A stretch of DNA of 64,000 nucleotides, taken from assembly GCF_024628805.1 (NCBI RefSeq), contig NZ_CP102382.1, forward strand, positions 806,001 to 870,000, written 5' to 3'. The translations under genes and the position numbers were made by a program. Below are positions 44,735-53,255 of the stretch, piece by piece. Under the pieces are notes generated by a model that made no database searches, was not told the DNA's origin, and saw only the letters and a program-made list of their open reading frames with translations. The DNA is from Paenimyroides aestuarii (GTDB taxonomy: Bacteria; Bacteroidota; Bacteroidia; Flavobacteriales; Flavobacteriaceae). Position 1 is the first letter of the stretch. Each line of letters opens with the position of its first letter.

Positions 44735-45847
44735 TTATTCTTTCACTTTAAACATTTTCCCTGGCAAACCCACAACAATTCCGTTTAGTTCCAGCATCAT
44801 TAATTCAGCATTTAAAACCGGCATTGACAATTGGGTTTGCAACGCCAATTCATCAATATGTAAGGCTTCGTTTTGCAAAATTTTTAGAATAGTTTGCTGC
44901 AAATCGGTAAAATCATTTAAGTTGATTTGTTTTTTAACTTCCGCTTGTTTCTTGGGTTCATCTGTTGTATTCCAATTTAAATCGGTAATTAAGTGGTCAA
45001 AATTATAAAGAATTTGTGCTCGGTTTTCATGAATCAATCGCAAACATCCTTTGCTAAACGCATCGGTTATTTTTCCGGGAATTGCATACACTTCGCGCGC
45101 ATAATCATTGGCAAAATAGGCCGTTGAAAGCGACCCGCCTGTTTCTGCACTTTCAACCACCACGGTTGCATTACACAAACCGGCAATGATCCTATTTCTT
45201 CGAGTGAATAATTCGGGAACCAATGTGTTAAAACCTGCATATTCAGAAATGATTAATCCGTTTGTAAATAAATCATCATAATATTTTTTGTGCACACTTG
45301 GATACAATTTTTTAAAACTTGTACCCATAATTCCTACCATATTCAGGTTTAACTTTCGGGCTTCATGGTATGCCGCAATATCAACACCATAAGCCATTCC
45401 ACTTACAATTGTGGGTTTGTAAGGCTCCAAATGCTCCATCAACTTTGTGGTAATTTCTTTTCCGTAGGCTGATATTTTACGAGTGCCTACAACAGCCAAA
45501 CAACGATTATGCAACAATGACAAATCACCTTTATAAAACAGCAGAATAGGTGCATCGGAACATTCTTTTAACAATGCAGGATACGCATCATCTAAAATCC
45601 CGACACATTCAATACCTTTTTTTTCGATAAAACGCAGTTCTTCTTCCACTATTTCCTGTTTATTGAATGCTTTCACCGCCTTTTCGATAGTGTTGGAAAG
45701 TTTTCCATCGGCAAAAAAATGATGCTGTTCTTCATTAAAAACAGCTTCTGCATTTTTAAAGGCATCAAGTATTTTCCGCGCGTGCAGCACCCCAATCCCA
45801 TCACACGCCAATAGTTTCAAATAAGCCGTTAACGTTTCCTTGTTCAT
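44735..45847 (-). CDS. dprA: DNA-processing protein A
   Basis: Loads RecA on single-stranded DNA during natural transformation. The 370-residue protein has an N-terminal SAM/HhH-like region, the Rossmann-like DprA core (VVGTRKISAYGK, IVSGMAYGVDIAAYHEAR, FTRRNRIIAGLCNATVVVES, AETGGSL) and a C-terminal winged-helix domain (EALHIDELALQTQLS). Divergent from the HU/SPOR gene across a spacer with a large inverted repeat. Confidence 0.95.
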   Translation of the reverse strand: MNKETLTAYLKLLACDGIGVLHARKILDAFKNAEAVFNEEQHHFFADGKLSNTIEKAVKAFNKQEIVEEELRFIEKKGIECVGILDDAYPALLKECSDAPILLFYKGDLSLLHNRCLAVVGTRKISAYGKEITTKLMEHLEPYKPTIVSGMAYGVDIAAYHEARKLNLNMVGIMGTSFKKLYPSVHKKYYDDLFTNGLIISEYAGFNTLVPELFTRRNRIIAGLCNATVVVESAETGGSLSTAYFANDYAREVYAIPGKITDAFSKGCLRLIHENRAQILYNFDHLITDLNWNTTDEPKKQAEVKKQINLNDFTDLQQTILKILQNEALHIDELALQTQLSMPVLNAELMMLELNGIVVGLPGKMFKVKE

Positions 45848-45925
45848 TTACTTTTTGATTATCATTCTTTTATAAATATAAATCATTTTTTAATTTTGAA
45901 AAACACTTAAATCAAGGCAACTGAA

Positions 45926-45963
45926 AATGTTATCAACAACAGACAAAAATTGTTGATAACATT
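45926..45963. repeat. 14-bp perfect inverted repeat between divergent genes
   Basis: AATGTTATCAACAA (45926-45939), a 10-nt spacer and TTGTTGATAACATT (45950-45963) are exactly complementary. Each arm contains TTATCAACA, one base from the DnaA box TTATCCACA. The element is centred between dprA and the HU/SPOR gene, with no T-run, so an operator or cruciform site is more likely than a terminator. Confidence 0.6.
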
Positions 45964-46010
45964 TGTGAATAATTTTCTTTAAACTGTATTTGATTTTTTA
46001 CTTTTGCTTT

Positions 46011-46940
46011 ATGATGATCGAAAAACATATTTCCGCATTATTATACCGCTACCAATGCGTAACGGTACCTGGTTTTGGTGCTTTTATTACCGAAGCAGTA
46101 TCTGCAAGATACAATGAAACCACGCATGCATTTGTTCCACCCAAAAAAACCATTTTGTTTAACAGTTTGTTACAACAAAACGATGGATTATTGGCAAACC
46201 ATATTGCTTTAGAAGAAAATATTTCGTTTAATCAGGCGGTAGCTTTGATTTATGAGCAAGTAAACAGCTGGAAAAATGCCTTGAATGAAAAACAAATTAT
46301 TTACCTAAAAAATATTGGTGAGCTTTCTTTAAACAGCGAACAAAAATTGCAGTTTGAACCCGTTGGATCTACCAATTACCTTACATCCTCTTTTGGTTTA
46401 TCTGCGGTTGTGGCGAATGCTTTAACGAAAGATGAACAAACCAATACAAAAGTTGTGGCTTTAAAAGCTACAGCAAATAAACCACGTTTACAGTGGATGC
46501 GCTATGCAGCAGCTGTGGCAGCTGTGATTGGTTTATACAGTTCTGTATCTACCTATCAGGAATACGAAGTGTATCAAGGCAAAAAATTGGCAGTAGAAAA
46601 AGAAGTGCAGTCGCAAATCGAACAAAAACTGCAACAAGCCACTTTTGTTATTGAAACACCGCAAATTATTAAAGAAAAAGTTGCCGAAGTTACTTCAAAA
46701 ATAGAACAAAAACCTTTTCATATTGTTGCTGGCGCTTTCAAAACCGAAGCCAAAGCTCAAATTTTAACCAATGAGTTAAAAGCAAAAGGTTATGCCCATG
46801 CAAAATATTTATCCACGTCCAAACACAACATGCGACCGGTGGTTTACAACAGCTATGCAACGCAAGAAGAAGCACAGCAAGAATTGCGAGTAATACACGA
46901 AAAAGTAAATAAAGACGCTTGGATTTTTATTGAAAACTAA
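46011..46940 (+). CDS. HU-like (CCDC81-type) plus SPOR domain protein
   Basis: A 309-residue protein in three parts. Residues 1-130 resemble the HU/CCDC81-like DNA-binding domain of Bacteroidota. A single transmembrane helix follows (about 162-180), then a coiled linker (about 185-230) and a C-terminal SPOR domain (FHIVAGAFKTEAKAQILTNEL), which binds denuded septal peptidoglycan. A link between the nucleoid and the division septum is a natural hypothesis. TACTTTTG at 45999-46006 ends 4 bp before ATG 46011, so the mRNA may be leaderless; ATG 46014 is the alternative start. Confidence 0.83.
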   Translation: MMIEKHISALLYRYQCVTVPGFGAFITEAVSARYNETTHAFVPPKKTILFNSLLQQNDGLLANHIALEENISFNQAVALIYEQVNSWKNALNEKQIIYLKNIGELSLNSEQKLQFEPVGSTNYLTSSFGLSAVVANALTKDEQTNTKVVALKATANKPRLQWMRYAAAVAAVIGLYSSVSTYQEYEVYQGKKLAVEKEVQSQIEQKLQQATFVIETPQIIKEKVAEVTSKIEQKPFHIVAGAFKTEAKAQILTNELKAKGYAHAKYLSTSKHNMRPVVYNSYATQEEAQQELRVIHEKVNKDAWIFIEN

Positions 46941-46947
46941 ATACAGA

Positions 46948-46974
46948 AAAAAAGACCGCATTGGTCTTTTTTTT
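46948..46974 (+). terminator. Intrinsic terminator
   Basis: AAAAGACC and GGTCTTTT form an 8-bp stem with a 5-nt loop and a T-run, 7 bp after the HU/SPOR stop. Confidence 0.8.
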
Positions 46975-46977
46975 ATT

Positions 46978-47005
46978 TTGATATGATTTAATTCTGCTAC
47001 TTTTG
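46978..47005 (+). promoter_or_regulatory. Flavobacterial promoter for the thioesterase gene
   Basis: TTG at 46978-46980, a 17-nt spacer and TACTTTTG at 46998-47005 fit the consensus. The start site would be near 47010, about 10 nt before the ATG. Confidence 0.65.
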
Positions 47006-47020
47006 TAAAAAATTACGAAT

Positions 47021-47530
47021 ATGCAACCCAAAACACCTAAAGATTCTATAACGATATTAACAGATATTGTGCTGCCGGGGGAAACCAACCCTTTGAACAA
47101 CCTTTTTGGAGGCGAATTATTAGCCCGAATGGATCGCGCAGCCAGCATCACAGCCCGCAGACATTCGCGCCGCGTTTGCGTAACCGCATCAGTGAACAAT
47201 GTGGCTTTTAACAAAAGTATTCCATTGGGAAGTGTGGTAACCGTAGAGGCAAAAGTATCGCGTACTTTTAGGACATCTATGGAAATTTTTCTTGATGTAT
47301 GGATAGAAGACCGCGAATCGGGCAACCGCCAAAAAGCAAATGAAGCTATTTACACTTTTGTTGCTGTTGATGAAATGGGAACTCCGATTGAAATACCCGC
47401 AATTACCCCTGAAACCGATGAGGAAAAAAGCCGATTCGATGCTGCCCTTCGCCGCAAGCAATTAAGCTTGGTTTTAGCAGGCAAAATGCAACCCAGCGAA
47501 GCCACCGAATTAAAAGCTTTATTCAGCTAA
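47021..47530 (+). CDS. Acyl-CoA thioesterase (hotdog fold)
   Basis: A 169-residue hotdog-fold thioesterase of the YciA/ACOT group: NPLNNLFGGELLARMDRAASI contains the catalytic-region helix, and NRQKANEAIYTFVAVDEMG is the conserved C-terminal strand set. It cleaves acyl-CoAs of unknown chain length in the cytosol. Ends in a hairpin (47538-47577) that also serves the convergent gene. Confidence 0.88.
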   Translation: MQPKTPKDSITILTDIVLPGETNPLNNLFGGELLARMDRAASITARRHSRRVCVTASVNNVAFNKSIPLGSVVTVEAKVSRTFRTSMEIFLDVWIEDRESGNRQKANEAIYTFVAVDEMGTPIEIPAITPETDEEKSRFDAALRRKQLSLVLAGKMQPSEATELKALFS

Positions 47531-47537
47531 AAAAATT

Positions 47538-47577
47538 AAAAAGCAAATAGAACAGATGTTTTATTTGCTTTTTTTAA
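47538..47577. terminator. Bidirectional intrinsic terminator
   Basis: AAAAAGCAAATA and TATTTGCTTTTT form a 12-bp perfect stem around a 12-nt loop, between the convergent thioesterase and DoxD genes. Confidence 0.85.
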
Positions 47578-48588
47578 CTATTTTATTGGCTGCTGCCATT
47601 CAATTCCACTTATATCAATAAGTTTTAACCTACTTTTTTCAGGTATATCTATATCTTTAATATTTAATGAAATTCTTGCTTTTGCACCTAAAGGAACTAC
47701 TAAACTATGTGCACCCGTCTTTATTTTGGCAACATAGTAATTATGTATATTTTCTGCGGGATAATTAGCAAGTTGTTCCATAGTCCACGATTTTAAAACT
47801 TTATTTTCTTTATCCAATATTTCAATACCAATTAAAAAAGACCCATAAACATCTGCACCTTCCACACGAAAAATATCGAAAGTTAGTAAAGATTGCTCGT
47901 GCTTAATGGCTGTAATTTCAATTTTAGGTTTCACCGATTTATTATGTAATTTGCCAAAAACGCCTCCATGAAAATATTGGTTTGTAAATAAAGTGATTCC
48001 AAAAATAAATAATGATCCCACTAAAACAACTGCTTTTAAATTCATTTTAGTAAAAGCACCCGAACCCAGCCATAAAAACCATTGCTTTTTTGTAAAACTT
48101 TTTTGGGTTCTGATAAAATAATTATCTAATGAAAAAACACCGCTACCCGTAAAAAACAATGTAAATCCGGTTGCAATTCCCAACACTCCGATTTGCCATT
48201 CGTCTAAACAGGTGGTACCCAGCCAGCCCGAACCCAATAAGATACCCATTGCTAGGCCAAAAACACCAATACTCATTAGTCTGGTAAACAATCCCAACAT
48301 AATGAAAAGTCCTACTATCGCTTCTATCACTGTAAAAGCAACCATTGCGGTGTGCAATTGTTCCGGATTTGTTACCAAATATTCAATAAGAGGTTTAATA
48401 CCTAAAGCGTTTGGTAAAAAGTGATTGAATTTTTCTCCAATATATCCCGCTTCATCAATTGTTAATTTATTTTCTAAAATTAAACGTCGCCAAAAAGCAG
48501 AAAAATAGGTCCAACCAACAACTAATCGTAAAGTAAGTGTAAACAAACCTGCGTTATTATCTAAATTATTATTTTTAAATGAGTTCAT
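47578..48588 (-). CDS. DoxD-DoxA fusion, thiosulfate:quinone oxidoreductase-like
   Basis: A 336-residue membrane protein joining a DoxD-like four-helix domain (about 15-165; LTLRLVVGWTYFSAFWRRL, GSGWLGTTCLDEWQIG) and a C-terminal DoxA-like periplasmic domain (about 205-336) after a fifth helix. In Acidianus the two parts form thiosulfate:quinone oxidoreductase; here they are fused. Electron flow from reduced sulfur to quinone is a likely role, but not proven. First of four same-strand genes with a sulfur theme. Confidence 0.78.
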   Translation of the reverse strand: MNSFKNNNLDNNAGLFTLTLRLVVGWTYFSAFWRRLILENKLTIDEAGYIGEKFNHFLPNALGIKPLIEYLVTNPEQLHTAMVAFTVIEAIVGLFIMLGLFTRLMSIGVFGLAMGILLGSGWLGTTCLDEWQIGVLGIATGFTLFFTGSGVFSLDNYFIRTQKSFTKKQWFLWLGSGAFTKMNLKAVVLVGSLFIFGITLFTNQYFHGGVFGKLHNKSVKPKIEITAIKHEQSLLTFDIFRVEGADVYGSFLIGIEILDKENKVLKSWTMEQLANYPAENIHNYYVAKIKTGAHSLVVPLGAKARISLNIKDIDIPEKSRLKLIDISGIEWQQPIK

Positions 48589-48592
48589 TTTT

Positions 48593-49033
48593 TTAAAGTA
48601 TTATGGTTTTAAAACCTTGTTCTTGCAATCCGAAAATATAAATAAGTCCATTCGTGGTTATTGGCACTTCTTTGGGCAAAAGCGTACTATTAACTTGAAA
48701 CTGCTTAACAGACAAACCACAAATTAAAAGGTGCAGTTGCTGCTCTTTTACCGCTTTTATAACCAATCTTTGCAATTCTTTATCTTCCGAAATTTCTTTT
48801 ACTAGCGAGCCACAAATAACAATTTCAAAACTGATTTTGCTGCTTTTTGCTTTAAACTCCGCACCTGTTTCAACAGCTGCTTTTAAATGTTGCTTTTTCA
48901 TTACCAGCAAAGCATACTTTCCCTTTTTCTTGATGGATTCTTCTGTTTGCTTTATGTTTTTAGAGGTTTGCGCATAAGCGATTTGTGTTGTAAAACTGAT
49001 TAGTGATACAATTAAAAATATGTAAGATTTCAT
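48593..49033 (-). CDS. DsrE-like exported sulfur-relay protein
   Basis: A 146-residue protein with a signal peptide (cleaved near IAYAQ) and a DsrE/DsrF-like domain: KYALLVMKKQHLKAAVET, ISFEIVICGSLVKEI and LHLLICGLSVKQF. Cys residues occur in VICGS and LICGLS, the sort of position used for sulfur transfer. It sits 4 bp from the DoxD gene. The ATG at 49033 is preferred because it begins the signal peptide. Confidence 0.72.
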   Translation of the reverse strand: MKSYIFLIVSLISFTTQIAYAQTSKNIKQTEESIKKKGKYALLVMKKQHLKAAVETGAEFKAKSSKISFEIVICGSLVKEISEDKELQRLVIKAVKEQQLHLLICGLSVKQFQVNSTLLPKEVPITTNGLIYIFGLQEQGFKTIIL

Positions 49034-49037
49034 GTTT

Positions 49038-49451
49038 TTATAATTTAATTTGAGTAAATACTGTAATTTTAGGATTGTTCTGAATAAAGAAAAGAAGAGC
49101 ACCAATCAATGCTATATTTTTCCACAAAGGGCCATAAAAGAACCCATTTCCCATTTGGATAGTTATTGTTATTGGGATAAGAATAATTAACAACATCAAA
49201 GAAAACCATCGGCTAGCCCAACCAAATAGCAAGACAATACCACCAATCAGCATTAATACTCCCGATAAAATAACTAATAGATGTAAGTGTCCAAAAAATA
49301 ATGCAAAAGAGTTATATGAAGCATCAAGAATGCGCTGAATTACTACTTCAGGTTTTAATAGATGTGAAATGCCCGCTGAAACAAAAATACCGCTTAGGCA
49401 CAAACGAAGAATTAGAACAGATAAACTACTCACTTGTAAGGATTTATTCAT
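49038..49451 (-). CDS. DoxX-family membrane protein
   Basis: A 137-residue protein with four hydrophobic helices and the LCLSGIFVSAGISHLLKP start typical of DoxX. Function is unproven; DoxX proteins occur with thiol and quinone redox enzymes. Part of the same-strand unit with DsrE and DoxD. Confidence 0.78.
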   Translation of the reverse strand: MNKSLQVSSLSVLILRLCLSGIFVSAGISHLLKPEVVIQRILDASYNSFALFFGHLHLLVILSGVLMLIGGIVLLFGWASRWFSLMLLIILIPITITIQMGNGFFYGPLWKNIALIGALLFFIQNNPKITVFTQIKL

Positions 49452-49509
49452 AATTTCTATATTTAATTAAACGAAACGTGTCTTTAATAGACTGGCATAT
49501 TCCGATTAA

Positions 49510-49854
49510 TCATATTAGAAATCTCTCTAAAAGAAGGTATGAAGGAACTTTTTCCTTTTGTTGATTATATACCTCAAAAGCAATGACAGTTGTAGTGCAA
49601 AAACGGTGAATTGCACCTCCTGAATTAAGAGGTAATTTAGGTACTGTCCGGTTTAAAGTAGTTTTCGCTTCACTTTGTTCTTTTAAACTAACAAACGAAG
49701 CACATGCAATTCGAATATTTTCAGTTTTATGGTGCTGAGAATGCCCAATTTGCATAGAAATTTTAAAATCTTTCTTAACAGAACAAGGCACAACTATAAG
49801 CAGTGCCAACAGCAATAAAATTATTTTGCGATGTGTGTTATTAAAGATTTGCAT
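49510..49854 (-). CDS. Small hypothetical protein with N-terminal hydrophobic segment
   Basis: A 114-residue protein: a hydrophobic N-terminus ending in VVPC (possible lipobox, Cys24), then a polar region with His (GHSQHHKTENIR) and Cys (IACASF, FCTTTV). No family assigned. Its position before DoxX-DsrE-DoxD suggests membership of the same unit, and the His/Cys content would fit metal or thiol handling, but that is an inference. Confidence 0.5.
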   Translation of the reverse strand: MQIFNNTHRKIILLLLALLIVVPCSVKKDFKISMQIGHSQHHKTENIRIACASFVSLKEQSEAKTTLNRTVPKLPLNSGGAIHRFCTTTVIAFEVYNQQKEKVPSYLLLERFLI

Positions 49855-49919
49855 TTCACAAATATATTGAAAACACGCAACTATTTAATGATTTTTAGTT
49901 TTATTTAGCTTTAAAAACG

Positions 49920-49949
49920 AAAAGAGTGTACTGAAAAGCACACTCTTTT
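49920..49949 (-). terminator. Intrinsic terminator
   Basis: AAAAGAGTGT and ACACTCTTTT (49920-49929, 49940-49949) form a perfect 10-bp stem. It lies 20 bp past the stop of the Ser/Arg-rich gene on the minus strand. Confidence 0.85.
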
Positions 49950-49969
49950 GTTTTTGAATAATTTTATGA

Positions 49970-51214
49970 TTATCTACCTCCTCGGGTCATTCCACCACCT
50001 GATGAACTTCTTCCGCCGCCGCCACTTCTACTCATTGAACCACTGCTTCTGCTCATTGATGGAGCCGACGAACGACTCATAGTTGGTGACGAGCTACGCA
50101 TGGTTGGAGCCGAACTTCTGCTTGAGCTAGATTGGTTAAAAGTTCTGCTTGGTTGTGAAGAGATGCGTGAGGAACGTTCTATTCTTGAACGTGCTGGAGC
50201 TGCTTCCCTCCTAATGGATGAAGAATTAAGTCTTCCACTTTCAAAGTTGTTGTTCTGCACACGAACTCTTTCTGTACGACTCGAACTGCTTGTTGCTCTA
50301 CCACGCGAAAATGCTTCGCTTGAAACTCTTTCTCTACCAGACTGCACAGCAGAACGGCTCGTATTTGTATTGCTGCGGTTAAAACTTTGCGATCTACCAA
50401 TACCTTCGCTTCGGTTTGCGCTTCTTAAATTAGATCCATTACTCAATGAATTTACTCTTGAAGTTCTGGTTGATTCTAATGCTCTGCGATTGGTTATGTT
50501 TTCATTACGGCTTGCAAAAGATCTGTTCGGACTTTGACGCTCTAATGAATTCCCTCTCACACCACTAGCCATACGGTCTGCACGAACTAAACGGCGGTTA
50601 TCGGTATAAGAATATCTGTTTCTTCGGTCGATATGTGAATATATGTGTCTGTGGTATCTAAACACCGGCATTGGTCTCCAATATGAAAAATAGGTTGGAT
50701 AATATCCCCAATACCATGGTGAAAAATAAGGGCGATAAGTAGGCAACCAGAACATATCAAAAAATACAGGAGGCGAATAGAAAAACGGCTCATAAATATA
50801 ATTTGGTCCATATAAATAGGAATTACCTACAATTTGCACTTGAACGGTTCTGTTTCGTTGACGTTCCATTTCAATCGTTGCTACATCCTGAAATTGGTCT
50901 TGTCCTAAAACTGCTTGAATTACAATCACACGCACATCGCTTTCTCCTACTTCCACCACACGCAAATAATCCACATAATTATCATTGTTTAAATCAAGGT
51001 TGGATATTTGTGCAGACGGATCATTCAATCTACGCTCAAAATCTTCTAAATCTCTAGATTCGCCAAAAATAGATGCTACTGCCTGCAAATCTAGATTATC
51101 AGAAATATCATAATTCTGAGCAACAACAGTTGCATTACCACTGTTGTATTGCGCATTACTAACACTTGCGGTTAGCATGGCTGTTGCTATTAATGCGAAT
51201 CTAAATATTTTCAT
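49970..51214 (-). CDS. Exported protein with long Ser/Arg-rich low-complexity tail
   Basis: A 414-residue exported protein (signal peptide cleaved near SNAQ). Residues ~25-125 form a folded N-terminal region with DINNDNYVDYLRVVE. A Tyr/Trp/Pro-rich stretch follows (FYSPPVFFDMFWLPTYRPYF). From ~210 to the end the sequence is dominated by Ser, Arg and Asn with SRSS, RSSS and a Gly/Ser-rich end, so about half of the protein is probably disordered and highly basic. No named function. A sigma-54-type promoter lies just upstream. Confidence 0.7.
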   Translation of the reverse strand: MKIFRFALIATAMLTASVSNAQYNSGNATVVAQNYDISDNLDLQAVASIFGESRDLEDFERRLNDPSAQISNLDLNNDNYVDYLRVVEVGESDVRVIVIQAVLGQDQFQDVATIEMERQRNRTVQVQIVGNSYLYGPNYIYEPFFYSPPVFFDMFWLPTYRPYFSPWYWGYYPTYFSYWRPMPVFRYHRHIYSHIDRRNRYSYTDNRRLVRADRMASGVRGNSLERQSPNRSFASRNENITNRRALESTRTSRVNSLSNGSNLRSANRSEGIGRSQSFNRSNTNTSRSAVQSGRERVSSEAFSRGRATSSSSRTERVRVQNNNFESGRLNSSSIRREAAPARSRIERSSRISSQPSRTFNQSSSSRSSAPTMRSSSPTMSRSSAPSMSRSSGSMSRSGGGGRSSSGGGMTRGGR

Positions 51215-51250
51215 TTTTATTGTTTTTAGTTTTATTACACTTATAAAATA

Positions 51251-51268
51251 ACAAGTACTGTGCCAAAA
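51251..51268 (-). promoter_or_regulatory. Sigma-54 (RpoN) type promoter, third copy
   Basis: Read on the minus strand, TGGCAC (51265-51260), a 5-nt spacer and TTGT (51254-51251) match the -24/-12 pattern. The start would be near 51240, about 25 nt before the ATG at 51214. Confidence 0.55.
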
Positions 51269-51281
51269 TTCACTTAATAGA

Positions 51282-51308
51282 AAAAGACCTCAAAAAATGA
51301 GGTCTTTT
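51282..51308 (-). terminator. Intrinsic terminator
   Basis: AAAAGACCTC (51282-51291) and GAGGTCTTTT (51299-51308) form a perfect 10-bp stem with a 7-nt loop, just past the OmpA-family gene stop on the minus strand. Confidence 0.85.
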
Positions 51309-51328
51309 AACATTATAATTGATAACAT

Positions 51329-53239
51329 TTATTTTTTTATGATAAGGAATTCTGAACGGCGGTTCATTGCATCTTGCTCTGGTGTACAGTCGGCACCGCA
51401 ATCAACTTTTGGTTGGCTTTCACCGTATCCACGAGCTTCTAAGCGGGCAGGATTTATTCCTTTAGAAATCACATATTGTCTGGTTGAACGAGCACGTTCG
51501 TCTGATAATTTTAAGTTGTATACATCGCTTCCTTTGTTATCGGTGTGCGATTCAATCTTAATCATCATTCCTGGATTTCTTTGTAAAACCTGAACCAACT
51601 TATTCAATTCAAAAGCCCCTTGTTGGGTAATATTCGATTTATCGAACTCAAAATAAATGTCTCCTAATAATATTTTCTCTGGAATAACAATCATTTCAAT
51701 AGGTCGTAGTTCCACATCGATTGGATATTTACCATTACCCCATTTTTGAAGTTCCACGTCTTTGCTTTCATAACCTTCTGCCCCAACTTGCAAAGCAAAA
51801 ACCTTGTTACAATCGGTATCGTATCGTACAATACCATACGCATCGGTATATTTAGTTTCGATGATGTTACTGTCATAATCTAAAATAGCTACTTCTGCAT
51901 TTTTTAGAATAGCACCAGTTTTTTGGTCTTTCACAGTGATTACCATTTCAGTAACACACACTGGGCGTACTTTATAGATATCATCGCGTCCCACACGGTT
52001 GGTTGATAAGAAACCAATTCCTTTTTCAGGATAATACGACAAATGGAAATCGTCTTTTGCGGTATTAATTGGGTCACCAATGTTGCGTACTGATGCATTT
52101 GGATCTGTTAAATCATACATATACAAATCCAATCCACCGAAGCCTTTATGAGCATCTGAAGCAAAGATAAGCTTTCCGTCTTCAGAGATAAAAGGAAACG
52201 ATTCACGACCTTCTGTATTTACAATTGCTCCCAAGTTTTCAGGAGTTCCGTAGGTTCCATCGTCGTTTAAAGCTACTCTCCAAATATCCATATCACCCAC
52301 TGATCCGGGCATATCTGAAGCAAAGTAAAGGGTTTTTCCATCAGGCGTTACAGCCGGATTACTCACCATATAATTTGCAGAGTTGAAAGGTACAGGCTCT
52401 ACATCTGTCCAACGTTTTCCGTTGTATTTTGCACGATATACACTAACTTTACCTTTTTTCAAACGGTTTTTTTTGTCTTTTTCATATTTTCCTCCACGGA
52501 AACTTTCCGTAGCAAAAAACATTGTTTGACCATCTGCGGTAATAGTAGTGGGTCCGTCGTGATGTTTTGTATTTAATTCATCAACCGGCTTAATGTCTTT
52601 AAACTTTTCTTCATCGGCGATGTAAGTGGCTGCATAAACATTCAGGTATGGTTGGTTGTTCCAGCCGTATTTCTTTTTAGATTCATCTCGTGCAGACGCA
52701 AAATATAAGATGTTATCTGCTGTTAAAATACCTCCAAAATCAGAAAACTGCGAGTGATTCATTCGGCTGTCTTCAAAAGTAAACAACGCTTCTTGGCTTC
52801 TTAAAGCGGGGATATAATCCGGGTCTTTAAGAAAATCGATAGCACGCGAATCTTCTGGTTTTAAATCGGCAAATTTCTTCATTATTTTGTTTGAAACATC
52901 ATAACGTCCACTTGCCTTAAGCATTTGTGCATATCTGAAATAAATTTCAGGTTCTTGATTAGGGTTTAGTTCTACAGCTTTTGCGTACCACTTTGCAGAT
53001 TCAACGGTATTGAACAAGTGGTAATAGCTTTCTGCTAATTGCAAAACTACATAACTATCGGTTTTTTCTCCGCGCACTAATTTTTTGTAATGTTCTACAG
53101 CATCTGTAAACTCGTAACGTTTAAACAACTCATCGGCGTGTTTTAAGCGTTCTTGAGGTGTACTGATGAAAGCCGTATTTTGAGCTTGTGCAGTGTATAA
53201 GGAACCTATTAATAGAAGTGATAAGTAAATTTTTCTCAT
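51329..53239 (-). CDS. OmpA-family protein of T9SS/gliding type (PorE/SprE-like neighbourhood)
   Basis: A 636-residue exported protein with four parts: TPR region (about 30-130), PD40/WD40-like beta-propeller (about 160-420; DGKTLYFASDMPGSVGDMDIW), a carboxypeptidase-regulatory-like domain (about 430-510), and a C-terminal OmpA domain (about 535-636; FEFDKSNIT, SHTDNKGSDVYNLKLSDERA) that binds peptidoglycan. The architecture is that of OmpA proteins that pair with PorP/SprF. It starts 16 bp after the PorP/SprF-like gene stop. Confidence 0.9.
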   Translation of the reverse strand: MRKIYLSLLLIGSLYTAQAQNTAFISTPQERLKHADELFKRYEFTDAVEHYKKLVRGEKTDSYVVLQLAESYYHLFNTVESAKWYAKAVELNPNQEPEIYFRYAQMLKASGRYDVSNKIMKKFADLKPEDSRAIDFLKDPDYIPALRSQEALFTFEDSRMNHSQFSDFGGILTADNILYFASARDESKKKYGWNNQPYLNVYAATYIADEEKFKDIKPVDELNTKHHDGPTTITADGQTMFFATESFRGGKYEKDKKNRLKKGKVSVYRAKYNGKRWTDVEPVPFNSANYMVSNPAVTPDGKTLYFASDMPGSVGDMDIWRVALNDDGTYGTPENLGAIVNTEGRESFPFISEDGKLIFASDAHKGFGGLDLYMYDLTDPNASVRNIGDPINTAKDDFHLSYYPEKGIGFLSTNRVGRDDIYKVRPVCVTEMVITVKDQKTGAILKNAEVAILDYDSNIIETKYTDAYGIVRYDTDCNKVFALQVGAEGYESKDVELQKWGNGKYPIDVELRPIEMIVIPEKILLGDIYFEFDKSNITQQGAFELNKLVQVLQRNPGMMIKIESHTDNKGSDVYNLKLSDERARSTRQYVISKGINPARLEARGYGESQPKVDCGADCTPEQDAMNRRSEFLIIKK

Positions 53240-53255
53240 GATTTATATTTGCATA

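Noticed and set aside
45926..45963. Replication origin between dprA and the HU/SPOR gene
   Set aside because: Only two DnaA-box-like sequences, no dnaA or dnaN nearby, and no AT-rich repeat array.
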